A DNA stretch of 64,000 nt from Romanomermis culicivorax. Taxonomy: Eukaryota > Nematoda > Enoplea > Mermithida > Mermithidae. Numbering within the stretch: position 1 is the first letter of the stretch; each line of letters begins with the position of its first letter. Positions 1-12,700 of the stretch are shown here, in pieces. A program made the position numbers and the translations under genes. A model generated the notes under the pieces. It made no database searches, was not told the origin of the DNA, and saw nothing but the letters and a program-made list of their open reading frames with translations. The stretch is from positions 992,001 to 1,056,000 of the forward strand of contig CAWUHX010000081.1 in assembly GCA_963922205.1 (NCBI GenBank). Reading direction: 5' to 3'.

Positions 1-311
1 AAAAACGGAGATAAACTATTTTAAATCAAGTTTTTTGGATAAATCTCAACGATATCTTTTGATTCATGTTAAATTTGTTGCGCTGAAAAAAACGCGTGCT
101 TGCCTTAAAAAGTCTAGATTTGATCAAAAACACATCCGAGTAGAGTCTTTCTGGTCGAGGTCAACCTGAAACAGACTCACTCAATCAGCGAACATTTAAT
201 GAACACTAAACGAAATTAACGCTCTGTCGATTTAGCTACAGTACACTGTAAAAATCCGGAACTTTTATGCTTCACTTGAGGATCAAGAATCAAAATTCAT
301 TTTATCCGTAG

Positions 312-604
312 ATTATCTGTCGTGGCGGAGCGCGAAAACTCACTGCGACGATGAGGAAAAGGCGCTAAAACCTTGCGATTGTTGCAAAATTCGGTGCTGG
401 TACGACGCGTACGACGGCGAAGCAGTCGTGGTCAAAAAGTTTTTGCCACCGTTGTCAGGCGATTCGGGCGTCATAGGAACGCTAAAACGCATAAAAAGTT
501 GCATCAGGGACAATTGTCGAACGACCGTTTGCTCGTCGAAAATGGACAAACGAGCTGGCGCGCGGCTTAATCAGGAGGATAATTTTGAATTTCGGCCTTT
601 TTGA
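312..604 (+). CDS. Cysteine-rich protein, last exon (paralogue of 17040-19184)
   Basis: I do not recognise the family. An acceptor at 309-311 (ccgtag) opens a frame needing one upstream base, which then reads about 96 residues to TGA at 602-604. The core is H-C-DDEEKALKP-C-D-CC-K-I-R-CWYD, followed by a charged stretch and LKRIKSCIRDNC with a further C. The same cysteine spacing, the motif C-x-CC-K-x-R-CWYD and the LKR.K.C.R..C tail recur in the gene at 17040-19184, including the same intron phase at the acceptor. The upstream exon, presumably a signal peptide, is not seen in bases 1-311 and probably lies left of the window. Secretion is inferred from the paralogue, and disulphide bonding from the cysteine content. 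The frame is open, so a live gene is more likely than a pseudogene. Confidence 0.6.
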
Positions 605-2789
605 TGAACCGGCCGTTTGCACGTTTCATCATGTGTTTAATGAAAAGTTTCAAATATTGAATATCCTTCAGTTGAGTTACAAAATGTAAACTAGCGTAAA
701 CATACTTAATCGGATGAAATTAGTGTTTTTCGTTATTACCTAGATAAGTTTCACTATTAGAATTGGAATTGTATTTCTAACTTACTGTATTCTTCAATTC
801 AACTCGAATTTTTATTTATGAAATTTCAATGGGTTGGCCAAAACGGAACAGAGAACTGTTTCAGGTTAGTTTGCTGCAGGGATCCTATTGGTTTTATATG
901 TTTTCTGCGTTTCAGAAATGTCTTATAAGTATTTATAAGTTACGAGATTCTCTGTAACTTTCTGATGATTTATCTTCAATACAATCTAATCAATCACGGC
1001 TCCTTATAATAAGAGAACATTATCAAAAAATTTCTACAGCTGTAATGTATCAATTAAACATCTTTTACTAGTTTAGATGTTTTTACATATTATGAGACTT
1101 TTTCGACTTGAACCTTTCTTCTTTGTTTGTGAAAATTATCTTTCGAGATAGTCATTTAGTTTCTGTGAGCGGGAGTACGTTTGCCACGCCGGAAACGCGT
1201 TGAACAATCATCCATAACAATTTTGCTGAAATAGGAATCAATTATCAACGATTTTGATGGATATGCCTTCAACACTTTACCTCGGCATAACGAGGTCGGA
1301 TAATTAACTTCAATACTTAATTATTTTTAGCTTTCAACTTTCACATACATTTTTGTATTTACATTAGCTAACAAAAGCTAACCAACGTTAAAACTTCCGA
1401 TCCAAGTTGGAAACCATCGAAAATGGATAGTCTGTTTTCTAATCAAGTGCTAAATCGGAGAAGAGAAAAATTAGCGCTGTCATCGAAATCTGTCACGCAA
1501 AGCTTTTACGATAAAATTTTGTTCCGACAAAAAAATGTTCAAAGTTTTTCGGCATGCTCACAAATTTTCAGTCCTATGCAATATTTTCAACAGAAAATCC
1601 TAAAAATATTAAATTGTACTTGCTCTCCATTGTTATTTTGTTCAAGCATTTCAAGAAAAATGGGATACACATAATTCAATCATCATATGCACATGAGCGG
1701 GAAGTGCCATAGGAGCAGTGCCCTTAGCATCGTTTCTTATTTCCTATCAATCATGCTTCATTACTAAAAAACACAGATGAAAACAATGTAGTGACCATCT
1801 GCGGATCATTTGCAATAACCACAATTTAACATGAAATTTCATGTTCTATTTGCAATACATACGAGCATGAAAATTTGTTTACGAATTATGATGAAAAATA
1901 TTCAGTTTTGAACACTCATATCAGAATTTTGAGTTCAGAATGTACATGTAATTCTTATGGCTGTAAATTCTGCAATCACATATTTGGTGGTATATTCGTC
2001 GGTATCCCATAGCGATCCGAGCAGTAATACAATTTTCATAACCCATTAGCATTTTTTGAACAAATTTTCATAACTGATATATAATGATTTCTAACCTCAG
2101 AAACGATAGAATGCGTCTCGGCATCTATCAAAAGCCGGTATGTCGCAAATCCAATTTGGTTTATTGATCGTAATCGATTCAATGATCATAATCATTAATC
2201 ATTCGTCAAACATCATAATACTTGTAGATAACGCCTTATTTTTTGAATTTAATTTTTTTCCTTAAAAACTGAAGACGGGTAGGATTTTTGCTCTCCTCGA
2301 CAAGCTGCCAAAATCATCATCTATATTTCATCCACTTAAAATTTTTTCTTCAGTATCATGTAGAAATTTTCTAATTCTGGTTTTGCATACTGTAGAATAT
2401 GAATGGTTTTCAGATGAATCATTAGCATGTCAGGAGAGACATATTCAATTTTGAGAATCAATCAATATTCAGAGCTCTTGTCGTTAAAAAATTGCAGTAT
2501 ATTATGGTCCGCTGTTCTAATATCAGAGTAAGAATAATTGCGTTCCAAACGAGTTCTACAAATTAGTCGGTAGAACCTGTAAAAATTTATATCTATATGT
2601 GGAAGTAATGTCGTTTCAGTACAAAAGTCATACTATTTAACGGATTTTTGAAACTTCATGAGAGGAAGCCGCTCCCTCTTTCACTGTTCAAAAGATAGCA
2701 TAGAGTTCGGGTTAACTTTTTTGGACTATCATTGTACATGCCGGAAAAACTGGAAATTCTGTTACAGAAGTAAAAAACTAATTTCTACG

Positions 2790-3240
2790 CACCATTCATT
2801 TTAAAACGATCGATGCAACGATCCCACAAATGTAAGTTCAACACAGAAAAATTGGTATAGCTTATCATCGTAATAAATCAAGAAAATTTCTGGCTCATGA
2901 GTTATAAACATGGCAGATGAAAATTTTCTCTCACAATCTCGTTAAATGGTCAAAATTTCTCATGTAAAACTCAGGTGTCAAACACAGTTCTATCAAAATC
3001 GAAAGTATATAAGAAGCATGACTTTCCTATGACATCGGCGTACCCATTGTCATGGAGAAATTTCACATTTTTTATGGTATAAATTTTTTTACTCCGCCAA
3101 AATTGTGTATCAAATTAGACTTACTTTTTTGGTTCTCGCTGCATGTTTCATTTCAAAATCAAATAGGATTTTATTCGTATAGAGAGATCCGGGTAGAACA
3201 TTCGACTGCTTATCATACTAGAGCAAAATTCAGCGCAGAG
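2790..3240. repeat. Dispersed repeat, copy A (pairs with 22420-22830)
   Basis: The stretch matches 22420-22830 in order over several hundred bases with many substitutions. Shared landmarks are: 'cgatgcaacgat(c/t)cc', 'tgtaagttca', 'gtcaaa(a)tttctc', 'catggagaaatt' against 'catgaagaaatt', and 'ttttttggtt(c/t)tcgctgc'. No ends or coding capacity could be defined. It looks like an old, non-coding transposon family. Confidence 0.45.
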
Positions 3241-3499
3241 AAAACCTATGAACTAAAAACTGGTTCCACAAAGCTTGCGAAATCAGTTCGTCAACGAAAT
3301 TTTTGTACTTCCCTGCCGAAACCAGCTGGGTTCTACAAAGCTCAGAAGAATTTCACCAACAAAATTTTCGCTAGTCTCGGTTCTACAAATCTCGTTAATC
3401 AGTTCGCTGGCAAAATTTTCAGTTCGCAGAGAAATAAAACGTAGACTGGTCGAACTTATCGAAATTCAAGTTCGCTCTCGAAATTTTCATAATAGAGCA

Positions 3500-3948
3500 C
3501 CAAGTTCTGCGGTAAGGGACAAGGGACGTCCTTATGGCCGGGTTCATCGATTGTCTGAAAGTATTTTTGGGTCATATAGGAAAAAAATCGGCATTTTTTG
3601 CCTGTCAGGTTTGAAAAAAAGCTGTTCAAAAATCAATAACTAATTGTTCTAGAGATCATTAAGGTAGCATTTATACTGTAAAACCCCACAAATTGAAATT
3701 TTCGACCATTTTGTGTTCAAAAATGGCCATTTTCTACGAAAAGATGAACAGTCTCCAGTTTTTTCGCCGAACATGATGAGGTTTCTATGGCTAGAGTTAG
3801 CCGTATGATTAGAAAATATTTTGCGGAACACTTTGTGACTGGTCATATGTTCAACGATTTCTGCTGGAGTTTTTATGGCATCCCTCACTTTCCTGTATGT
3901 TTCACGGCATACGGGATCATACAAACTTATAGGGGTGCCATCATTTAA
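3500..3948. repeat. Degenerate copy of the CATACATGTAA-family element
   Basis: The internal part carries the family's signature stretches: poly-A/T runs around 'gaccattttgtgttcaaaaatggccattttc', then 'tatggctagagttagccgtatgattag' close to the family's ATGGCTAGCCATATG palindrome. The ends are not recognisable. Compare the better copies at 14009-14412 and 51564-51997. Confidence 0.35.
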
Positions 3949-3949
3949 G

Positions 3950-5660
3950 AAAAATTATTTATGGTCCTTCAACAAAGTGCACTGCACCAAAGATGTAGGG
4001 TGCCCTGAAACGAGCAAAATAAGTATGTCAGAGGGTCAATTCCTCTGACCTTTGGTCCTCTAATTACCTCACTTTCATTTTCTAAAGTTCCTTTGTTGTT
4101 AAAGTGCTTTCATTTATTCTTAGGTAAACAAACCGGTAAAACGGTTTGTGTCACATACATTTTTTGGTTCAAAATACATAAATGGTGGCGCGAATGTTTT
4201 GCATGCAACTGGCAAGTCGATGTTAGACGCGTTGCAGTATGTTTTTTCATTATTAATTCACTTATCATTATTCGTCTGGTCGCTTTTTTTATTGCGTCTT
4301 CGAAGAAGACTTGCGGTGACTGAGGAAGGATTGAGGGCGCATTCGCCGTTCTGATTATTGTGCGCTTTTGGATTTCGCGTCGCAGATTCATCTTGAGGAC
4401 TCCCGCGGCCTGAGGAGATTTTCGACGTTCAATCTTGATCAAGGAGATTAGTGAGTGGTTGTTCAGGAGTTAGGTAGACTGTTTTTTGTCTTTGGACAAG
4501 CTTTCAGCTTAGGTCGTGGATTAAGATACCCTGAAGTCCCTGGGGCTCTGTGCACAGGGACGAAAAGAAGGGTCAGCGACGTAGGGAGGAAACCGGTGTT
4601 TGTGTTCACACACTTTGGCACTTTGCATTTCGTTTATCACTTGCCCTCACTGTTGTATTTACACTTTTGTCTATTTCAAAATAAATATCTTCGTTCGTCA
4701 AGTCTCCGTGACCTGCAGTAGGATTGTATTCAGTACCGGGTTAGCGTCATGGGCCGTACCAGATTGGATCTCCCAAGAACCGCAGGTAGGTAGCCGAGGG
4801 TATACGATCACATATACAACAAGTATACAAACCCGGGCCTTGAAATCAACAGGGTTTCTGCTAATTGGAAAAACATGTAAAAATAGGCAACGACACCTCC
4901 CTTAATCTCCAAAGCTGTTGAGCCTACAATCTAGATATTTTGTAGCAGTGCATAGTGCCAAATTTTATCGGAAAATTTTCAGTGCTATGAGGTACCATTC
5001 GATACATGTAGGGAGCACTGCGTCAAGCTTTTGTCTTAGGGTTTCGTAAACCATGCTTTTGCCACTCGGTCGGCTTCAAAATGGGTGTATAAACTATTTC
5101 ACTAATTTAATGCTGATGTTACAGTAAAAATTTAAAAATGTCAAGTTATTAGCCGCATGGGTTCCAAAAGCCTGAGTGACAGGACTCGAGTGGTGAAGGA
5201 AATTTCGCCTGTTTGAGGGTACAGTACTTCAGGTTCGTGGATTCTTTTTTAGCACATTGGTAGCAGTCATGGCGAACAATATTTTGTATATCTTCATTTT
5301 TAAATTAAATTATTTACGAGTGCGGCACAGAGGAAAGTTTTAATCCAAAGTTTGGGTTACTATCGTCTCATGCCGAGTAACCTGTTTCAAATTTTTTCAT
5401 ATACTTACCCGTGAAATTCGGCACCAAGCACACCTACAAAATATCTAAATTTTGTGCCCAATAGTTTTTGGGAATCCAGGAAGGTGTTTTTGTCAATTTT
5501 TACATGTTTTTCCAAATTTGCAGAAACCCTGTTGATTTTAAGGCCGGGCTTTGTACATTTGTATTGCTTCTTTCAGGGTACCCAACATCTTTGGTACAGT
5601 GCACTTTGCTGTAGGATCGAAAAAAAACTTTTCCTCATATCATGGACGTACATCTATGTA
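3950..5660. mobile_element. Foldback element, ~220-bp inverted arms, left arm split by a solo LTR
   Basis: The left arm runs 3966-4025 plus 4826-4972 and pairs in reverse complement with the right arm, about 5408-5625. Paired landmarks are 'caaagtgcactg(c/t)accaaagatgt', 'cccgg(g/c)cttaaaatcaacagg' and 'tagatattttgtag'. The unpaired loop is about 4973-5407. Removing 4026-4821 makes the left arm collinear with the right arm, which shows the LTR came later. No coding sequence is evident in the loop, and the outer target duplication was not resolved. This is a non-autonomous foldback or long-TIR MITE. Confidence 0.7.
4026..4821. mobile_element. Solo LTR-like insertion (796 bp)
   Basis: The segment begins TGTCAGAGG and ends ACAACA (TG..CA termini). 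It is flanked by AGTA at 4022-4025 and 4822-4825, a 4-bp target duplication. It interrupts the left arm of the foldback element exactly where that arm loses alignment with its partner. It has an AATAAA-like signal near 4679 and a short hairpin (CAGAGG..CCTCTG) at its start. It is more GC-rich than its surroundings and has no retrotransposon body, so it is most simply a solo LTR left by recombination. The superfamily is not assignable from sequence alone. Confidence 0.6.
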
Positions 5661-5661
5661 C

Positions 5662-6133
5662 GGGATAGCTGCTTTAGTCGTTAATGAAATTTAAGATAAT
5701 GCTTATCAATAATAGCAACTGAAATCCATGAAATCTCACATTAATTACTATCTCGTCGTTTATTAGAATCGGCTTTTTGATCTGTTCCCTATGAGGTGTT
5801 AAAATATTTTCAATCAACGACATATAAAAATCTTTTTTACATTCATGAACTGTCAGAGGATCTCCTGAATTTTGATCGTTTTTAGTTTTTGGGCGGTACT
5901 CAGTTCAATGCTATAAGGTGGATAACCGGCGGTCTTTTTCCTGAATTAATCACCTCGAACATACCTTTTGTAGCCTTCAATGTGTTGATTTCAGCAAATG
6001 AACCAGTTCTCAGAAGTATCTAAAATTACTCCAACACTAAACAAATTCGGGCCCATTTCCTGGCCGACTTCATTTGAGTAATCAACAACGCAGTGCACAC
6101 AAAGGTGATACAGAAAAAGTCTAATAAGTAATA
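5662..6133. other. Intergenic, nothing recognised
   Basis: AT-rich sequence with no open frame of note, between the foldback element and the TA-flanked MITE. Confidence 0.5.
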
Positions 6134-6771
6134 AAGGGTGAGCCAAAAAAAGCGACCGGTGCTGACTTTCATATTTAGTAAAAGTGGTAATTTGTCAAAA
6201 AGTTGTGAAATCAAAGTAAAAGTTGTTCTATTGTGAAAAAAATGTTTTGTAAAGCTGCTTACACACAATAATACTTTAAAAATCATCCAGATTTGTTAGT
6301 TACACGTAATTTAAAGTCAGTAACTTCGTGTTTCAATAAGGGCCAAATTTCACATAAATCAAAAGCTTTTGTTATGAAATTAAAAAAAACTAAATTGAAG
6401 CAAAATTGAAGCAAAATCAATTCTGTCATTGACCAGATCAAAAAACGATTGAAATTATTAGTCAAACAGAAAGTAAGACACACTAAAACGGCTCTCTTGT
6501 AGTTTCCACTAGTTGCATGGTTCTTATGATTTTAACCTATTGTACTTTTCGGTTGTAAACCATGTTGATTTCGCCAATTTTTTAAATTAGTAAAAAATCG
6601 ACGTTTAGTATTTTTGATTCTAGTCAGTCAATACCCGAGAAATTTGGCTGAAACTTTACGGTTTATGCCAGATGTTTTATCCGTCGACGGCAAGAAACCG
6701 CATTAAAAAAGCTTCACCCGTTTGGAAGCAATAAAAGTCAGTATCGGTCGCCTTTTTTTTGGCTCACCCTG
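6134..6771. mobile_element. MITE with TA target duplication (638 bp)
   Basis: The ends are inverted: AGGGTGAGCCAAAAAAAGCG on the left pairs with CGCCTTTTTTTTGGCTCACCCT on the right, and the match continues into 'gtgctgactt' / 'agtcagtatc'. TA flanks the element on both sides (6132-6133 and 6772-6773). Terminal CAGGGTG-like bases with TA duplication are typical of Tc1/mariner-derived elements. I found no transposase. Short frames inside, such as that at 6026-6483 on the minus strand, look like chance. Confidence 0.7.
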
Positions 6772-9700
6772 TAAATTGTTTCTATTTTTCGAGCGGAAAA
6801 ATATGATTCGCTGCCGAAATAATTTCGCTGAATAAATATCTAGCGAAATTCGTTGGCGAAAAAATAAATTTAGATGGTTTCGCTGGCGAAATTTTAGGAA
6901 TCTTTCCAGTAATCGTTGACCGTAAATATACGGTGATCCAGTGGTCCAGGCCCAAGTGATGATCAGAGTAATGATCCAAGCATCAGCTGAAATGTTCCGA
7001 GCTCAAGTTCAACCCGAGAACCCCGTTTCATAAGGGCTTTTACAAAAATTTTACAAAAAATGGTTCGCGAGCTAGCATAAATTTAAACTAGATTTTGTTC
7101 AGATCGAATAAATTCCTCAGTGAAAAATTGGCAGAAACCGCTTTGAACACAGTACTTTTTTAGCCCTTTTTATATTTATAAGAATTTTATGAAAAGCAGA
7201 CTGGGAAATTCGAATCGTGCTCCGATTTATGACGATGAAAATTTGATTCGTATTATTTGTATCGTCGAACATGACTCTTTTAGAAATTTAGATTATTGTG
7301 CTCGTTAATGTAAACTTTTTGTTATTCAAGAAATTACCTTATAGTTGAAAAGCTAAAGCAATTGTAATATTTGTTATTCGTGTTAATAATCGTTTTTTAT
7401 CAATGACAGGCAATGTATTACATTATTTAGCATTTGATACGCACTAATTTGTACATGTTTACCCCATATTTAAAATATCAGAGACAATGTTTTGCATTTT
7501 TACCGACGTTTCGCGTGTTTCCGACGATTTGTTCTCTTTTTGCTTAATTTTTTGTTTTCGATCACTCTACACATGAAGTAATGAAGGAAATAATATTCAG
7601 TTGTTCAAAGGTTTGCCTTGTCGTCAATCGCAAGCTACACGTCGCGTTGCGGATGAAAAATAAGGGAAAAACGACATAATATCCGCCGATAGGGCCATCA
7701 TCTATCACAATTACCTTCGGTTGGAGTAGACGTGATTTTTTTCGTTTTTATGTAAATTTGCGTGGTAATTAGTAACATGCGCAATTCAACTGTGTCAAAT
7801 GCAGTGTTTTGTTGATGGTGGCTCGTGCAAGTGAAAATATTTCAAAGCAAAGGCTCTGGAACAATAGTGTTGTGTTGGTATGTGGCCTGATACCTGAAAA
7901 TTATTTAGACTCACTAACGTTTCACCAGGTCATTCTTCCAGAAAAGACGGACGCGCAACATGTCATGTGACTTAAAGAAACTCAATCCCATGAATGCACG
8001 AGAGGATCAAAAAAGCCAATGACAACCATGTCATAGTATTGCTAAATTCAGATCCAATTAATGTGGTTACTATGGAAAATTTTAAAATTTCTGTTTTTGC
8101 AACAACTTTATTGTATTTCTTCAGACTTGCGGTGATTTCGGTCTATCTTTACCATGCTCTTGAGCTAGGAGACTCAAATTTTACCCGTATATCACTGAAC
8201 CAGCCAGAGATAAAAAGACTTGGCTTCTCTGAGATAAAAATTCGATAGAGTTTTCGCCGAATTGGTAATTTCGTGAAATTTTAAAATTTTTACTGAACTT
8301 ACTGTTTGTTGACCCGACTGGAATTTATTTTGTGCTCTACAATAAGCGTTTATTTTTAGAGTTCACTTCAGGCAAATTGATTTTTAGATGTTCGACGTTC
8401 CATATGTCAGTGTTAAAATGTGAAGCCAATAGAGTGAGATAAAGAGCTCATTTAATATATGATACGCAATACCACTTTTCCGACAGTGAGTGATATTAAA
8501 TGCTTCAAAATTAATTTTTTATGATCTGAACATTAATTGTCGATAGTTCAATATACCTACAGCGTTTCACAAAATATCGGTTAAAAATCGTTTATTACGG
8601 TTATCGTTGAATCGAATTTTTGCTGTGAAACTATCATTTAATTTTTATTACAACAAGAAAAGTGTGTAATGAATTGAAAATGAACTAAAATTCTTGAGGT
8701 GTTGGTTTCTCACAAGTCTGTTACTTGTGGTGTTCTACCATTGCATTTTTATAATTCAAAAAAAGGCCTGTCTTGGTGGTAAAAGTTCAAAGAATGGAGC
8801 TCTGTTTATAACTGCTCGACGAAATGTTGTACTGTAGATATCCATGGGCTAGGATTTGCAAAAAGCGCAAGATATTAGTTTTGTTGTTAGAAATGACAAT
8901 ATGCTAATAATTCAAACGATTTCTTCCATACTTCTAACGCTCGTTAATGGAGAACGAGAAAATTTTTTCCTTCCAACGATTCAGCATCCTCGATAATCGG
9001 CTACTGGGTGCATTTCACTTGTTTTCACATTCGTGGATACATATACATTCACGGAGGAGTCTATAAATTCACTAATTTTACACGCCGACATGCAGAAATT
9101 CACAGTATCGTGAGTCATAATAGTAGAATGAGAAAAGTATCCAGAGAAATTTTAAAATTCTAGATTAGTAAGAGATAATGGCGACACATGGGAAGTGCAC
9201 AATAAAGCTTTTACGTCAAACCATGAAACATGAACTTATTACAGTACATTTATACTTGCTTTTTCCGACGGAATAAAATGGATCGTCAACGTCTTGGAAC
9301 GTTCAGCCTGAAAATCCATTCTCGGTCGGAATGGATAACTGCAATTTTGCGGAAAACGACCGACGGTAACCTCCAACCGAGCCGAACGGAACGAAAATTT
9401 GCCTTTCGTTTGGTTACGTTCCGTCGGTTGCATTCCGTTACGCTCCGTTGGAAAATGCAAGTTTAAATGAGCCTTCATTGTGCTGCATGTAAAATTATAT
9501 CGGATTCTATCCGATATTGCCATGAAAGTGAATTTTGTAAATTATAATTCAATTAATCTGCAATTCTCAATTGATTTCCTTGAATTGTACTAACCAACTC
9601 ATTAGTTGTATTTTAGACAATTTTCACTACTCCGCTGCATTTTGATAAGGATTAACACGTCAAATTATCTTCCGGTGTTCCAACGAGCCTAATTCTGTGA

Positions 9701-12700
9701 TTGTTACTTTTTTCAAACAAACTTCTTAAATCAACTGAATTTTTGTGCTAGAAGTTACTACTGAACAATGGTACTAATTCTTTTTCTAGCCTATTCGGTT
9801 TTTGAAAATCATTTGAGGCTTTGGCGTTTAGAGTAGTGTTATGCTGGCAGAAATCAATTTTTCTCGTGTATAAGTTCGTAAATTCACAATTTTTAACTTT
9901 ATTTAGGTTTTCCATCCGGAAAATCATAAGCATTGATATATGTGTTGAACAGCCGTGCTCTTTAATAAATATAGACCGCAAAACTGAATGATAAATGGAG
10001 CAAAGGGCAAAAATGTAGCTTTTGGTCGCCCAGTAATCTTATTTATTGTATGCAGATTTTTCAAAAATAGCAAAAGAAAGGCCAAATTTTTCCAATATTA
10101 TTTCTAAAATAATTAATAATATTGATGACCATTTTTTATATTTATTAATTACAAGTATTTTCTTAATTAATTAAAAGCGTTTTGAAAAGATTTGGAAACT
10201 AACATGTTGAAGTTGTTCTTGACCCCAGGTTTTTTCACTACTTTCAGTAAAATTCTATTTTTGACGTTCTGATAAACTTATTTGTTCATCATTATTTCAA
10301 ATTTAACACTCTATTTTGCGTAATTCTCGCGCAGCATTGCTTGATAATCATTGCTTGATAATCAACTGTAGTCTGTTTATCCCGAAATGATTGTTCACAT
10401 TAGGAGTGGAAAGCAAGTGCTATTTCATATTTTAACTATTTCCTGCTTAACCATATGCCGCATAGGACTAAAAATTTACGAGCCTGCTTATTCAACACCA
10501 AATATTCTTTGAGTAAAAAATCCTACAGTAGAATCATCGTGTAAATGACTGACGGCGGCACTTTTTTTACTTTACATCTCTATACTAACATGCAAAATAA
10601 ATGTCAACAATCATTCTATTTGTGAATATTTTACCTGATGTATGTAACATGCACAAATTTATTACTATGCTTTTAATCATGTTTTTTTTCAAAATGCTGC
10701 AAAATCTAGCCATACTTCAGAATGAAATTTTTCCACATTTTTAGGGTTTCGATTGAAGGAAACTGATTTAAGACACCTATGTTTAATTTTGAATAACGGA
10801 CTTTTTGTCCAGCAATAATCTCCAGGAGTTGTAAATTATGAAAATTCACCGAAAAAACCGCAAATGAATACAACTTGACTCCTAATTCCACGGCATTAAC
10901 AAGCAAAATTTCTGAACCACAACCTCCATTTTCTGCTCGTGGGCTAATCGTATATTGTCTGTTATTTATAAAATGCTTCTAAAATGAAAAATTGCACAAA
11001 TATGCGGTGATTTAAAAATCTTTTAAATGAATCTGGTAGCGTAGAATTTTTCATTCAAAAAATCTCCAAGTGTTAGTCGAATGTAGTCGCAAATTTTGAG
11101 TTTCATAGGACGTAGGGCTTGGCAGAAAATGCTGAAGATATAAAATAGTACTTGCTTTCCACATTCATTATTCAGAAGCATTTAAAAAACAGACTATAAT
11201 TTTTCATGTCAATTTTTTTCTACAATCTCTTTTGTCTGTCGGTGAATAATTTACCAATTTTCCGTACCCTTTTAATAATTACTCAATACGTTTCGCTGTT
11301 TATAACGAAAGTTCTGCATGTGCGCAATAGTTAGCCGACTAGCTACAGCTCCTGATACATATATAGCCTACTCGGCCTTTTCATGCCGAAAGTATGTAGC
11401 GAGTGGGTGTACGTAATGCTGGATACAAAAGCTGGCATTTTTGTACGTCGTTCCACACACAGGTGGGTGATCTCCATGCAATAATGAACTACAGCCGCCA
11501 AGTACCGTAGCCTTTCATTTCTGGCGGTAATCAAAGTTTTCCTCGATGAGTTAGCTAAAAGCCTTCCGAAAGCAAGTAGCTCTCTTTCTCCATTCTCTCA
11601 TTTTTCAATTTTGACCGACCAGCCGAGATTAATCTTATTTGCATGGATTTGGGCGTAGTTAATTGACCAATTATGCTGCAATTTTTTTATTTGCTAGAAA
11701 ATTCTCGATATCTTTCATCAAATTAATAGATTTTCGTCGTGTTTAAATTTTGGATGTTCGAGCTGATTTTTCTTGTTTTTGATGCAATTCTCGAATGAAA
11801 ATAGGATTTTCAACATTCCGATAGAATATAACCTTGCTGTGGATGTCGTGTCGTATTTTTCGTCATGTGTTTAATGCTAATACTTTGGGTTCAAAGCTAG
11901 TCTATGAGGTGATGTTGGCGTCTCAGCCAGTTCATTCAGAGTCAAAAATAGTGTTGCAAGATTTTCGACCTCGTCGTCATTCCCAAATGATGCTGTCTAC
12001 AGATTCACGTAAACCGCTTGAAACAGTCGTTCCTGCATGGACAGACATAGAAACGAATGCAGTTTGGGATCTGTGCTCAGCTCGATGATCGCACTGCGGG
12101 CGTTCCACTGATTTGCAAAAACCGCTTGCATTTATGCCGGGACGTTTAGCATGAGAGTTTTATCTGCTGAGGATAAGGTGGTTGGAAACAGTCCACTTGC
12201 AAGGTCTGCAATAACTCAGTCGGTCAAGCTAGCGTGTTCGGAGTTGTTAATCGTTCATTAGACATTAGCTTATCTACTCTAGTTTCTCACCTTAAAATTT
12301 CACAACTATATCTATAGTATACCATGAGCTGCACTTGTCCATATAAACCTTTATTTTTTATGTCAACTTCAAAATTAAGTAATCCGCGGAAAGTGATCGA
12401 CTATTATATTCTAGAAATGCTTCACCACCAACGAATATTGAGTGTACAAAATATAAAGCGTCTGATCTCCGAAGTCGTTAATTACGATTATCTCTGAAGT
12501 CGTTAATCACGAATAAAAGTACTGGTCAATAAAAATTTGAACTTTTTTTCACATTTCCAATACTTCTTTATTGAGACATTCATAGATAACATCTTCTTTG
12601 AGCGTTTTTTATTCGAAACTGGACTGTTTTCTGGAATCTGTCATAAAATGGTACTCTAAAGTTCATGGTTTCACATTAAATTTTGACAAACAGTCTGTGA

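Larger units (their letters stand above)
605..3948. other. Intergenic, AT-rich, degraded repeats
   Basis: I see no supportable gene. The short open frames here are low-complexity AT reading. Two old repeat copies lie at the right (about 2790-3240 and 3500-3950) and are listed separately. Confidence 0.5.

Noticed and set aside
312-604. Resemblance of the CxCC..CW cluster to the cysteine region of a lentiviral transactivator
   Set aside because: Only the cysteine density is similar. The intron structure and a cellular signal-peptide exon in the paralogue argue for an ordinary secreted protein family.
11834-12088. 84-residue open frame in locally GC-richer DNA
   Set aside because: No recognised motif, no acceptor/donor pair that fits, and no start context. 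It may be a transposon scrap.
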